A stretch of DNA of 27,105 bases from Paulinella micropora (GCA_009731375.1 BJOX01000075.1:1069304-1096408), one strand, 5' to 3'; counted from the first letter of the stretch, positions 11,070-25,706 are shown. The notes: a model not told the origin generated them from the sequence alone. Numbers and translations: made by a program.

Positions 11070-14000
11070 CNNNNNNNNNNCTCTCTCTCTCACACACACG
11101 CAACACACCTTCCTGAATGAGCACCCCGCCTTCCGGAAAGATCTGCTTCCTAGCGCAAGAAATCATCTCAGCCCCTACAAGGACACACATAAATAAATAG
11201 ATAGATAGAGAGATAGATAGATAGATAGACAGACAGATAGATGATAGATAGATAGATAGATAGATAGAACATACACAACACATACTTGTCCTTGGCACAC
11301 GAGAAAACACATACATACACATAACATACATCCATACATACACATAACATACATCAAGAAAAATCTGGCGCTTGCACACGAGAGCGATCTCAGAACCTAA
11401 AGATCTACGTACACATAACATACATAACGTACGTAACATAAAGATCTGCCTCTTGGAACACGAGATCATCTCTACATACATACAGACACAGACAGACAGA
11501 CAGACATGCATTTATTAAGCACATGCATGCATGCATACATATATACATACATACATACGTACATACATACATACATACATACATGCATACATGCATACAT
11601 ACAAGCTGTGTGTGTGTGTGTGTGTGTGTGTGTTGTGTAGTGTGTTGTGTATAGTGTGTTGACCGCGGTCTACAGGCAGGCGACTGAACACCTCAATCGA
11701 GCCCACCAAGTCCATGATCTCCATTGCCTACCCAGCATTAGCATTGTGATAGTGTGTCCGATAGTCATCATCATCAACATCACCATCATCATCATCATCA
11801 TCATCGTCGTCGTCGTCGTCAGCAGCAGCAGCAGCAGCATCATCACCATCACCATCATGATGCATCATCATCATCATCATCATCATCGTCATCATCATCA
11901 TCATCATCGTCATCGTCATCATCGGCCTCACCTCGAAGCCAGGGGCCATTTCGTTGGAGATGATGATGCTCTTGTCTGGACCCACAAGCGCACTGCACAC
12001 ACACCCATATGCATGCATGTATGTATGTATGTATGCATGCATGCATGCATGTATGCATGCATGCATGCATGTATGTATGTATGTATGCATGCATGTATGC
12101 ATGTATGTATGTATGTATGTGTGTATGTATTTATGTATGTATGTATGTATGTATGCATGCATGCATGTATGTATGTATGTATGTATGTATGTATGTATGT
12201 ATGTATGTATGTATGTATGTATGCATGTATGAATTAAGGTAAGGATGTATGTATGTATTGATGATGATGCTCTTATCTGGCCCCCACCAGCGCACCGCAC
12301 ACACATCATCATCATACGTATGTGTTACGATGATGAAGTTCAGGGTGCTGATGCTCTCTTATCTTGATGATGATGATGATGAACAGCGACCTCTTGAGTC
12401 CCATGCCGTCGGGGATGGTGGCTGCTGGCTTGTGCACGATGTAGAGTTTCTCCTTGACGGCGTCGGGCAGCGCAGACAGCGTCGTCAGCGGCGTGTGGAT
12501 CGGTGGCACACCTAGAAAACCACAGACCACAAAAAAACTCGCCAAACGAAGAGACTGTGACCTAACTAGCTGTACTGTGAAGGGCATCACGACATCATAG
12601 TCAGTTCGTGATAGCTCGTTAGTGGGTGAGTGAATGAGTGAGTCAGTCAGTCGTCACTTAGTCAGTGAGGTTTTTGTTGTGTGTTGTTTCGCAGCTGTGC
12701 CGCTGATCACGCTTACATACATACACACATACATACATACATACATACATACATACATTACATACACACATACATACATACATACATCACACATAGATAC
12801 ATCATACATAGAGACATACAAACATGCATGCATACATACATACATACATACATACAAACATACATAGATAGATACATAGATACATACATACATACATACA
12901 TACATACATAGATACATAGATACATAGATACATACTTAATATACATGCATACATGACACAGGCAGTGACCAGCCTCGTGCAGGATGACGTCGTGGTGCCA
13001 CTCGAAGTTGACGAGCGCGTCGCGGCGGCCTTTCGACAAGACGCCTGCCAGCAGCAAACAAGATAGTACAAGTGGGAAGACAGACACAGAGAGGTGAGGG
13101 AGGGAGCAAAGGCGCCGGCGTTTACACAAGACGCCTGCCAGCACAAACAAGATAGTACTAGCGGGAAGACAGACACAGTGAGGTGAGGGACGGAGAACAC
13201 TGTGTCTGCAGTGTGTTGTGAAGTGTGTCTGCCGTGTGTCGTGACCGGCTTCGTGCATCTCATCCAGGCGCTTGGGGTCGTTGAGTGTGTCGGCCGAGTA
13301 GATCATGGACTTGCCGTTGCAGTACGCGCTGAGCATGCGTGCATGTATGCATGTATATTTATGTGTATGAAGGAGAAGGAAAGAAGTAGGAGAGAAGAAA
13401 TAAGAGGAAATAAGAGGAAAGAAGAGGAAATAACAAGGAAAGAGAAAGGAGAAGAAAGAATGAGGAAGAAACAAGAGGCGATAAGAGGAAATAAAAGGAG
13501 AAAGGAGAAGAAAGAACGAAGAAAGAATGAGGAAAGGAAAAGGAAGAAGAAAAGAGAATAAATATGAATATACCGTACTCTGACGCAGGGGATGGAGTGC
13601 AGCGTAGCAGACAAAAGAATGAAAGAAGAAACAAGAAAAAAGGAGAAGGAAGAAACAAGAGGAAAGAATGAAGAAGAAACAAGAAGAAAGAACGAAGAAG
13701 CAACAAGAAGGATGAAGAAGAAACAAGAAGAAAGGAGAAGGAAGAAGAAAGGAGGATGATGAAGGTACCGTACGCCTACGCAAGGGATGGAGTGCAGCGC
13801 GTAGAAGAAGTTGAGATGACCACCATACACCTGTGTATGTATGCATCCATGTATGTATGTATGTATGTGTATGTATGTATGTGTGTACGTATGTATGTAT
13901 GTGTGTGTGTGTGTATGTACGTACGTAGGTACATACGTACGTACCTACGTACGTACGTACGTACGTATGCATGTATGTATGTATGTATGTATGTATGCAT

Positions 14001-14391
14001 GTATGCATGCATGTATGTATATATGTATGCATGTATGCATGTATGTATGTATGTACGTACGTATGTATGTATGTATGTATGTATGTATGTATGACCATCA
14101 TGGGTTCTCCCACGATCACTGGCCGGAACGTGAACAAGCGGCGCAAAATCTTGGGCTCCAGGCCGGAAATCGCTGAATACTTTCTAAGAAAGCTGTTCAG
14201 AATCACCTCCGTAGTCATCAGCACCACCCTCCCTACAAACATTACATACATATATTATTACGCACATCACATGCGGACATAGATAGATAGAAAGGTAGGT
14301 AGGTAGGTAGGTAGGTAGGTAGGTAGGTAGGTAGATAGGTAGGTAGGTAGATAGATAGATAGATATGTAGATATGTAGGTAGGTAGATAGG

Positions 14392-14426
<35 letters not shown>

Positions 14427-14427
14427 G

Positions 14428-14460
<33 letters not shown>

Positions 14461-14477
14461 GGATAGATGGATGGATG

Positions 14478-14528
<51 letters not shown>

Positions 14529-14542
14529 GGGATGGATGGATG

Positions 14543-14575
<33 letters not shown>

Positions 14576-15741
14576 ATGACATACCTTCTTCTAGTATTTT
14601 CTGGAAGGTTCCTGCGTCGTGGTCGGCGTGGCAGTGAGTCAACACCACACCTGCACATCACACAACGTACACGTCACGTTCACGTAATTGAAGTTGTAAT
14701 GTAATGTCATGTCATGTAGTGTCATGTAAATTCATATAACGTAATGTAATATAACTTTATGTCAATGTCGTGTAACGTAGCGCAATGTCAGGTAATCATG
14801 TAACGTCATGACATGTGACGTAAGGTGACACAATGCCATGTAATGTAACGTACCGCGCATGAGTCTGGGATTGATGCCCACGCGTTTGAGCAGACTGCCC
14901 GAGTGAGGGGGAGGGTCCACCTACGTGCATGCATGTTATGTACGTATGTATGTATGCTTGTATGTATGTTTGTATGTATGTTTGTATGTATGTATGTAGT
15001 CTGAGTAGACTGTCCGAGTGGGGTGGGGAGCGTCCACCTACAGACATACAGGTACGTACGTACGTACGTACGTATGTATGTATGTATGTATGTAAGATTA
15101 TGTATGCATGCATATATGTAATGTATATAATGTGTAATTTGTCATGTGTAATGTATGTACTTGTACTGTATGTCTGCCTGTATATGAGCACCATGATCCC
15201 ACGCCTGTTCATCCAGATCACGAAGCCGGTGGTGGAGCCTTTGGCGTCGAAGCCGTCTGAGTTCCCGAGCATGGTGATCCCGAAGATCGGGGGAACCCAG
15301 CGCGGCTGCGCCTCCTCCTGCCATGCAACATGCACGCACAGGCACATGGATAGGTGAAAAATCTACTCCCCCCCNNNNNNNNNNNNNNNNNNNNNNNNNN
15401 NNNNNNNNNNNNNNNNNNNNNNNNNNNNNNNNNNNNNNNNNNNNNNNNNNNNNNNNNNNNNNNNNNNNNNNNNNNNNNNNNNNNNNNNNNNNNNNNNNNN
15501 NNNNNNNNNNNNNNNNNNNNNNNNNNNNNNNNNNNNNNNNNNNNNNNNNNNNNNNNNNNNNNNNNNNNNNNNNNNNNNNNNNNNNNNNNNNNNNNNNNNN
15601 NNNNNNNNNNNNNNNNNNNNNNNNNNNNNNNNNNNNNNNNNCCCCCCCCCCCCCCCCCCCAAACACACACACATAAAGCAGACCCTGCTCCGCCCCAGCC
15701 GCTCGGGATATGCGGTGGGTGTGCAAGAAAGAAGAAGAAGA

Positions 15742-15792
<51 letters not shown>

Positions 15793-17804
15793 CGAGAGAG
15801 CGCGCGTGCTAAGCTCACACCTCGTCCTTGCCGTCGTCTTTGCCCTCATGCGCCTGGTGGATCGGCTCGCCCAGGAACACGAACGCAGACACGCGTGCGT
15901 ACTAGATAATACATATTTACAGATACAATTTATATGTAAATGTATTTCTGTAATGTTGTATAATATTGAAAAATTATATGTGTATAAGGAGCTGGAATAT
16001 AATATAGGGTAATATAATGTATATGAATATGCATGAAGATGTATCATGTAACAGCAACCTCAGCCCTGCTGGAGCATCATTATGAACATGCAAGATATCT
16101 ATATCTCTATCTCTATCTCTATCTCTATATCTATATCTATATATCTATATATCTGTATATCTGTATCTGTATCTATCTGTATCTGTATCTGTATCTGTAC
16201 CATGCCTATATACCTATATACCTATATACCTATATACCTATACATCTATATATCTATATATCTATATATCTATACATCTAAATATCTAAATATAAATCTA
16301 AATCTATATCTAAATCTATATCTTATCTATATCTATATCTATATCTATATCTAGATATCTGTATCTAGATATCTAGATATCTATATCTATATCTATATCT
16401 ATATCTATATCTATATCTATATCTATTATAATATATAGAATTTGCAAATAAACACGTGAGCTACTAGCGAACTTGGCTACGTCGGAGCCGGAATGCATTT
16501 CAATACTAATTTACTAACTTACTAACTTTAACTAACTGACAAACAGACGCACAGGCAAAACAGGCAAAACAAACAAACAAACAAACAAGCAAACAATTCA
16601 ACTACATATGAATATCATACTTCGAGGCCGTTTTTGAGACAATATGGGAGAAACTTACATATATTCATATATATGCTAGTTATGTTTAAATTCATGTATA
16701 CACGAATAAATATACTTAACTCGACGTGTCGGGAGTCTGCAGGTGATCTAGAGGGGCGGCCAGGGGAGGGAGGAGAGAGATAGATACACAGATACATTAT
16801 TTTGAAATGAATAAGTTTACCTCGAGGTGTCCGGAGCCTGTGGGAGATAGAGGGGCGTGTAGGGGGGGGGGGGGGGGGAAAAAAAAAAAAAAAAAAAAAA
16901 TTTTNNNNNNNNNNGGGGGGGGGGGAAAGATAGATAGATAGATAGATATGTTTTGTCTATCAGCGCTGCATATCCGAGGACATAGGCATCCATTCCACCC
17001 CGCCTCCAGATGGATAGATAGATAGATAGATAGAAGATAGATAGATAGATAGATAGATATAGAGGATATTAAGTTATGCATGAATATGTTACCTCCACCA
17101 GCCCAGCGACAGTTTTGAGACATGATGGGAGGAAATTGAACATTTGCATATGTACATGATACTGATGTTCAAATTTCATTAATACATGAACAAATATGTT
17201 TACCTCGACGTGTCCGGAGCCTGTTGGTGAGATAGAGGGGCGGCCAGGGGATGGAGGGCCCTCCTCTCCACTACCGGTGTCGACTTCGTTCGCCAACCAG
17301 GAGACAGAGCTGAGGTGAGGCCTGAACAACAAACAAACAAACAAACCACCAAACAAACAAGTTTGTAATGCTACATCATGTCCCTTGGTGGGTGTGCTGT
17401 TGTCAAAGCGGGTATCAAACAGGCAAGAAAACGAAACAAACAGACAAGTCTATGTTTTCCACCTGTGTCCCTTGGACGGTGTGCTTTGGGCAGACGACGG
17501 CGTCTCAGAGGTCGGTGTGACGCCGTCTGGGTATTCTATATATACATACATACGTACATACATGTATATACATACAGACATACATGCAGACGTATATACA
17601 GACATACATGCATACAGACATACATACATACATACATACATACATACATACATACATACATACTTACATACGTACGTACGTAACATACGTACGTACGTAC
17701 GTATGTACGTACGTACGTACATACATAGAGTGAGTATTTGTTTTTTCCCAGGAGTCAATAACCATACATAAATACATACACACATACATATATATATATA
17801 CATA

Positions 17805-17850
<46 letters not shown>

Positions 17851-20155
17851 CATATATATATACATACATATATATATATGTATGTATGCATGTATAAGTA
17901 TATACATGGATGGATAGATACATACCTATAGTAAGTATTTGTTTTTTCCCAGGAGAGGAGTTGTCCATGGATGAAACAAATAAACAAATAAACATACATA
18001 CATACATACATACATACACACATACATACCCATGGTTAGTATTTGCTTTTTCCGACAGAGGAAAGGAGGAAACAAACGTACGTACACATATATACTTATA
18101 TTAAATACACAGATGATGGATACATACCTATGGTGACTATTTGTTGTTTTTTGCCAGGAGAGGAGTTGTCGAGGGAATGGGATGCGGAGCGAGTAGAAGA
18201 AGAAGGAGAAGGCGAAGAGGAGGAGGAGGAGGAGGAGGAGGAGGAGGAAGAAGAAGAAGAAGAAGAAGAAGAGGAGGAGGAGGAGGAGGAAGAAGAAGAA
18301 GAAGAAGAAGAAGAAGAAGAAGAAGAAGAAGAGGAGGAGGAGGAGGAGGAGGAAGAAGAAGAAGAAGAAGAAGAAGAAGAAGAAGAAGAAGAAAAAGAGG
18401 AGGAGGAGGAGGAGGAGGAAGAAGAGGAGGAAGAAGAGGAAGAAGGGGCTTTGCCATCCTCATCCTTGACATACAGACATACAGACATAGATTAATACAT
18501 GCATGCATGCATACATACATACATCAACACATACATACATACATACATACATACATACATACATAGATACATGCATACATAAGAGGTGGTTAAAAAGTTT
18601 CTCAACATACATTCATCCCTATCTTTCCCTGAGCTAGCGCTGCAGCCTGTGGCTTAGGTTATATACATACAGCAAGTACAGCGCGCACAGATGTGTATCC
18701 CTCAACCCTACCTGCCCACTCGCTCTCCTTGTCAAGAAAGTTAAGGCCAATTGGAAGATATGTGCCCCGCAACCACACCGTCCCACTCGCTCTGCCTGGC
18801 GAGAATTTAGAAAGTTTCAAGAAGGGTCCAAAATCGGTAGAAAGGACCACCCTCGGGACCAGGAGGTTATCTTTCTCTGAGCAAGCGCTGCAGCCTGTAG
18901 CGCAGCTTATATGCACAACACGCATAACGCCCATAGATGTGTGTCCCGCAGCCATACCTCTCCACTCTCGCTCTCTGGTGAGATTTTAGACAAGTTTGAA
19001 AAAGGTCCAAAATCGGTCAGATGAAGGACCACCCTCGGGACCAGGCCAAGTTCTCGCCAGGGCTGCCGATCCGAATTCGATCGAACACGTATGGGGATAC
19101 ATGAATGGAGACCTGAGAATAAAGCGGCCAACGACCGCGCCCTCCTTGAGGCGCCGGCTGCTCAAGATCTGGCGAGAGGTGGACATTAAGATGGTGCAGA
19201 AATGCGACCGGGACGAGACGAAGACTGATTCTTGTCATCACCACCGGGGGAGCATGGACTGTGGAAGCTCACGACCGCAGCATCCCAACACTGCAGCGGC
19301 GCTCGAGGCGTAGAAGAAGGAAGTAAGTATAAGTAAATTCCTACAGTCCCAGGGTGACCTTAATTTTTACTCGGTTTTTTTAGACTTTCACAACTGTTCT
19401 CAAGTCTCATCAGGAACAGCGAGTGGGGAGGTAGGGTTGAGGGATACACATCTGTGTGCGCTGTACTTGCTGTAAATATAACCTAAGCCACAGGCTGCAG
19501 CGCTAGCTCAGGGAAAGATAGGGATGAATGTATGCCGAGAAACTTTTGAACCACCTCTTACATACATGCATACATACATACATGCATGCATGCATGCATG
19601 CATGCATTTGCATTTGGCATTCCACATTTCACATTAACATTAACATTAACATTAACATTACATTACATTACACTACATTACATTACATTACATACATATA
19701 CATACATACATACATTACATACATTACATACATACATACATACATACATACATTACATACATTACATACATACATACCTTCACTTCCTCCTTGCTAGAGC
19801 TCGTAACGGTCGATTTACTCTCCTATATGTATGTATGCATGTATGTATGTATGTATGCATGTATGTATGAATGAATGTATGAATGTCTGCATGTATGTCT
19901 GTATGTGTGTATGTGTGTATGTATGTATGTATGATGTATGTATGTGTGTATGTGTGTATGTATGTATGTATGTATGTATGTATGGTTGTATGTATGTATG
20001 TATGTATGAATGTCTGCATGTATGTATGTATGTGTGTGTATGTATGTATGTATGTATGTATGTATGTATGACCTCTTCTTCGATAATGGAGATGGCCATG
20101 TCGTTAGGGGGTGCCTACGTACATTATGTAGCTTTATATGTACGTGTGTGTTTGC

Positions 20156-20210
<55 letters not shown>

Positions 20211-20262
20211 GAGTGTGTGTGTGTGTGTTAGAAAGAGAGAGCGAGAGAGAAAGAAAGAGAGA

Positions 20263-20297
<35 letters not shown>

Positions 20298-20299
20298 CA

Positions 20300-20355
<56 letters not shown>

Positions 20356-20365
20356 GTGAGTGAGT

Positions 20366-20402
<37 letters not shown>

Positions 20403-20411
20403 CGTGTGTGT

Positions 20412-20469
<58 letters not shown>

Positions 20470-20840
20470 TGTGTACCTGATAGACGATGTACTCGTCGCC
20501 TACGTCCTGAATCTCAATGGTCTGCCAGATGAAACACAAACATACATACACTTCTTTCTTTCTTTCTTTCCTTTCTCTATTTCTTTTCTTTCTTACGTGT
20601 CCATCATCTCCTTTGACCACAGCAATCGCATCCTGTTGTTGTTGTTGTCGTTGTCGTCGTTGTCGTTGTTGTTGTTGTTATGATCTTACCTGCCCATCAT
20701 CGCCTTTGACCACAGCCACGCCGTCCTTATTGAAGTGCGTGAAGTCCAGCAATGTATCCACCTAGATCAAACAACATACATACAAACATACAGACGTACA
20801 ACATGTACATATACATATCTACCTACCTACCTACCTACCT

Positions 20841-20935
<95 letters not shown>

Positions 20936-21823
20936 TTATCATATCATATCATATCATATCATATCATATCATAATCATAAATATAATCATAATCATAATC
21001 ATAATCATAATCAAAATCAAAAACAAAAACAAAATCAAATCAAAATCAAATCAAATCAAATCAAATCTAATCTAATCTAATCTAATCTAATCTAATCTAT
21101 CTATCTGTAATCCGCCCATCCATCCGTCCATCAAGCTTCTTTACCTATCCATCCGTGCATCAATCTTCTCCCTCCCTCCTCCTCTCTCTCTCTCTCTGCT
21201 CTCTACCGTTAGTGGTTGCTTGGTAAAGGGGTTCACCCGGAACGAAGCCATTTCCTAAGGGCACAGCATCAGCAGTGTGTAGGTGTGATATACACATATG
21301 TTTATCTTACTTCTTCCAAGTCTGGATACACTTCGGCAGGGATGCTTTTGCAGTATGTCTCTGTGTGTGTGTGCGTGTGCGTGCGTGTTTGTGTGTGTGT
21401 GTGTGTGTGTGTGTTTGTGTGTGTGTGGTGTGTGTGTGATATATATATATATATATATATATATCTATCTCCTCTTTGCCAAATCTGAATACACGTCTGC
21501 AGGGATGTTTTTGCTGTAGGTCTTTGTGTGTGTGTGTGTGTGTGTGTGCGTGATATATATATGTGTGTGTGTGTATATATATATATAGTGTATATATATA
21601 TATATATAAATTTTGTATATATACTTTTTCCAGGTCTGGGTACACGTCTGCAGGGATGCTTTAGCTGTATGTGTATGTATGTATGTGTGTATGTGTGTGT
21701 GTGTGTGTCCGTGCTGTCTGTTCCGTGTTGACCTTTTCCAGGTCCGGGTAGACGTCGGCAGGGATGCTTGTGCTGTACGTCTCGGGCCTCTCCACCTTCT
21801 CCGGACCCAGGAGCGTCTCCTGC

Positions 21824-21854
<31 letters not shown>

Positions 21855-21906
21855 AAGAAAAGAAAAAACAGAAAGAAAGAACGAGAAGGTGTGTGTATGT
21901 GTGTGA

Positions 21907-21938
<32 letters not shown>

Positions 21939-22028
21939 AGAGAGAGAGAGAGAGAGAGATAAAGAGAGAGAGAGAGAGAGAGATAAAGAGAGAGAGAGAG
22001 AGAGAGATAAAGAAAGAGAGAGAGAGAT

Positions 22029-22092
<64 letters not shown>

Positions 22093-22642
22093 GTACTCGG
22101 AAGATGGTTCGGATGAGCGGTTCGGCCTCTGGAGTGGTGATGAGGTTGATTTTGCGGCGCTTGACGAAGAAGGTGAAGTAGGCAGGGAACTCGAACTCCG
22201 CCTGGTTCATGCCCAGGTTCAAATTGAACCTAACGCAGAGAACGGTGATGAAGGATGATGAAGGATAACGAAGGATGATGAGAGAGGGGGCTTGGGGGGA
22301 TGATTTGGGTGTATGGATGGATGGATAGATAGATTAGATAGATAGATAGATAGATAGACAGATAGACAGATAGATATAGATAGATAAATAGATAGATAGA
22401 TAAATAGATAGATAGATAGATAGATAGATAGACCTAGTTTTGGGAACAACAAAATGGCTGGGCAGCGCCAGACCCAAATTCATGGAGTCCTGCAAACAAT
22501 ACATGCATAGATACATACATAGATAGATACATAGATACATACATAGATACAAACATAGATACATACATACATGCATACATACATACATGGAGTCCCAGCA
22601 GACGAAATGCACACGATACGCCTCAGAAGAAAGGAAGAAAGG

Positions 22643-22694
<52 letters not shown>

Positions 22695-22767
22695 AAAAGA
22701 GAAAAAAAAAAAAAAAAAAAAANNNNNNNNNNNNNNNNNNNNNNNNNNNNNNNNNNNNNNNNNNNNN

Positions 22768-22811
<44 letters not shown>

Positions 22812-22840
22812 AAGAAAGAAAGGAAGAGAGAGAAAGACAC

Positions 22841-22896
<56 letters not shown>

Positions 22897-23405
22897 CTTA
22901 ATGCTTTCAGGCGGGATGCCGAACTGGATGGGGCCGATGTTGGTCTTGAGGTAAAAGCCGCCGCGAGGCAGCAGAATGATCTAGACAGGCAAACAGATAG
23001 ATAGCTGAGATAGTCAACCGAATGGGGCGATGGGTAAATAGAAAAATGCTAAGTGAATGCGGCCGATGTTGGTCTTGAGGTAGAAGCCACCGCGAGGCAG
23101 AAGAATGATCTAGACAGGGAAAGAGCTAGATAGCTAGATGAGATAGCGAACTGTACGGGGCGACGGGTAAATAGATAGACAGCTAGGTGTTAGATAGCTA
23201 ACTGAGATAGCGAAGTGTACGGGGCTAGGGGCAAATAGATACACAGCTAGGTGTCGCCGCGAAACAGCAACATGATCTGGACATGTCGACAAGATACACA
23301 GATATAGGTAGGTAAGGTGGGTATGTATGTATGTAGGTATGTATGTATGTATGTATGTATGTATGTAGGTAGGTAGGTAGGTAGGTAGGTAGGTAGGTAG
23401 GTAGG

Positions 23406-23452
<47 letters not shown>

Positions 23453-23485
23453 GTAGGTAGGTAGGTAGGTAGGTAGGTAGGTAGA

Positions 23486-23533
<48 letters not shown>

Positions 23534-23598
23534 GCTAGCTAGTCTCACCTTGCTTTCCTCGGTGATGCATTGCGTGATCCGTAGATAAATAGACAGAC

Positions 23599-23640
<42 letters not shown>

Positions 23641-23709
23641 GTAGACAGACAGATAGATAGATAGATAGATAGGTAGGTAGGTAGGTAGGTAGGTAGGTAG
23701 GTAGGTAGG

Positions 23710-23764
<55 letters not shown>

Positions 23765-23863
23765 GTTTGGTCTATCAGCTCTGCATATCCGAAGACATAG
23801 GCATCCATTCCACCCCGCCGCCAATCGGCGACTGGGTAGCGGGCTGGGGATGCGCACTACGCT

Positions 23864-23928
<65 letters not shown>

Positions 23929-24212
23929 CTAGCTAAGCTAGCTAGCTAGCTAGCTAGCTCGCTAGCTAGTCTGACCTTGCTTTCCTCGGTGATGCCTTGC
24001 GTGTTGCGTCGCCGCTGCTCCACCATCTCACGCTGCGTCGCATACCTGAGGACGTCATCACAGATCATAGGCACGTGTGCGTGGAAACTCATGAGTATTC
24101 GCTCCACCCCTTCCTCCCTCTCTCTCCCTCTCCCTCCCTCCCTCCTCTCTCTCTTCTCTCTCTCTTATCTATCTTTCCGTGCTAACTTGCGCGCTTCAGT
24201 GATGGAAGCCAG

Positions 24213-24257
<45 letters not shown>

Positions 24258-24672
24258 NNNNNNNNNNTCAAGATTATATATCTGTTCGTCCTTACTTGCG
24301 CGCTTCAGTGATGGATGCAAGGATAGAGGGACGCTTCAACACCTTCTCACTCCTGCACACACAACCACACATACATATATTCATGCAAATAAACATACAT
24401 GCATGCATACATACATACATACATACATACATACGTACATACACACATACATACATATGCATACATACATACATACATACATACATACAAAGTTAATTGT
24501 GTACATATGTATGCTTGTATGTATGTATGCATGCATGCATGCATGCAAGTCTGCGCACCTCCTGCTGGCTGTTTTGGGTGTCTCTTCCTTGTTGCCGCGC
24601 GCCTTGTTGGGTACGATGATGTTGGATTCAGAGCCCTGATGACTCATCTGGCCTTTCTGGGTCGCTGCCAGC

Positions 24673-24722
<50 letters not shown>

Positions 24723-24724
24723 CA

Positions 24725-24810
<86 letters not shown>

Positions 24811-25096
24811 CAGACAAAATCACACAACCAGCCATGTAATGTATGTATGTATGTATGTTATGCATGTATGTATGTATGTTATGCATGTATGTATGTATGT
24901 ATGTATGTATATGTATGTATACGTATAGGTAGGTAGGTAGGTAGGTAGGTAGGTAGGTAGGTAGGTAGGTAGTAGGTAGATAGGTAGGTAGGTAGGTAGA
25001 TGTGTTTGAAGAAAGAAAGAAAGAAAAAAAAAAGAAAAAAAAAGAAAGAAAGAAAGAAAGAAAGAAAAAAAGAAATTATATATATATATATATATA

Positions 25097-25142
<46 letters not shown>

Positions 25143-25400
25143 GAGAGAGGGAGAGCGGACCCGGTGACAAGCGCATGGCTTCTTCAGAGAAGAGATAGAG
25201 AGAGAGAGATGGAGAGGGAGAGTGGACCCGGTGATAAGCGCATGGCTTCTTCCTCTGTGATGCTCATCGCTTGTGTACTCCCTACACACACACACACACA
25301 CACACACAGTGTAGATAGCAGATATAGATAGCAAGATGTATCGCTTTGATAGATGGTTGTTCGTTCATGCAGGCTTGTGCAACACATGTAGAGATGGATG

Positions 25401-25447
<47 letters not shown>

Positions 25448-25513
25448 TAGATAGAAAGATAGAGAGAGAGAGAGATTAGAGATAGAGAGATTAGAGAGAT
25501 GAGAGAGAGAGAG

Positions 25514-25585
<72 letters not shown>

Positions 25586-25625
25586 AAGAGAGAGAGAGAG
25601 AGATAGATAGATAGATTAGATAGAT

Positions 25626-25706
<81 letters not shown>

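Larger units (their letters stand above)
23300..23965. repeat. GTAT/GTAG/GATA/GACA/GCTA microsatellites
   Basis: Several tetranucleotide arrays in the x6-x7 intron, interrupted by the x6 echo and the 60-bp dispersed repeat; ends in (CTAG)n at 23928-23968. Confidence 0.88.

Noticed and set aside
11647-12315. His/Asp/Met-rich ORFs (HHHHH, DDDD, MMMM)
   Set aside because: Six-frame reads of an ATC/GTC trinucleotide tract.
12758-14251. 497-residue minus-strand open frame
   Set aside because: It is a chance read-through joining real exons x23-x26 with microsatellite introns; consensus splice sites and phase fit give the spliced form.
16025-16090. Short unique stretch in the x18-x19 intron as an exon
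   Set aside because: No conserved residues, no phase requirement and stops in most frames.
16452-16510. Candidate exon reading [13 protein letters not shown] between x18 and x19
   Set aside because: Has plausible AG and GT but would end out of phase, and x18 joins x19 directly in phase.
18043-18495. Plus-strand polyglutamate ORF
   Set aside because: Antisense of the TCY serine tract in x16, with no flanking coding sequence on the plus strand.
20155-20470. CRISPR-like or regularly spaced array
   Set aside because: Blocks are simple TG/GA microsatellites without spacers.
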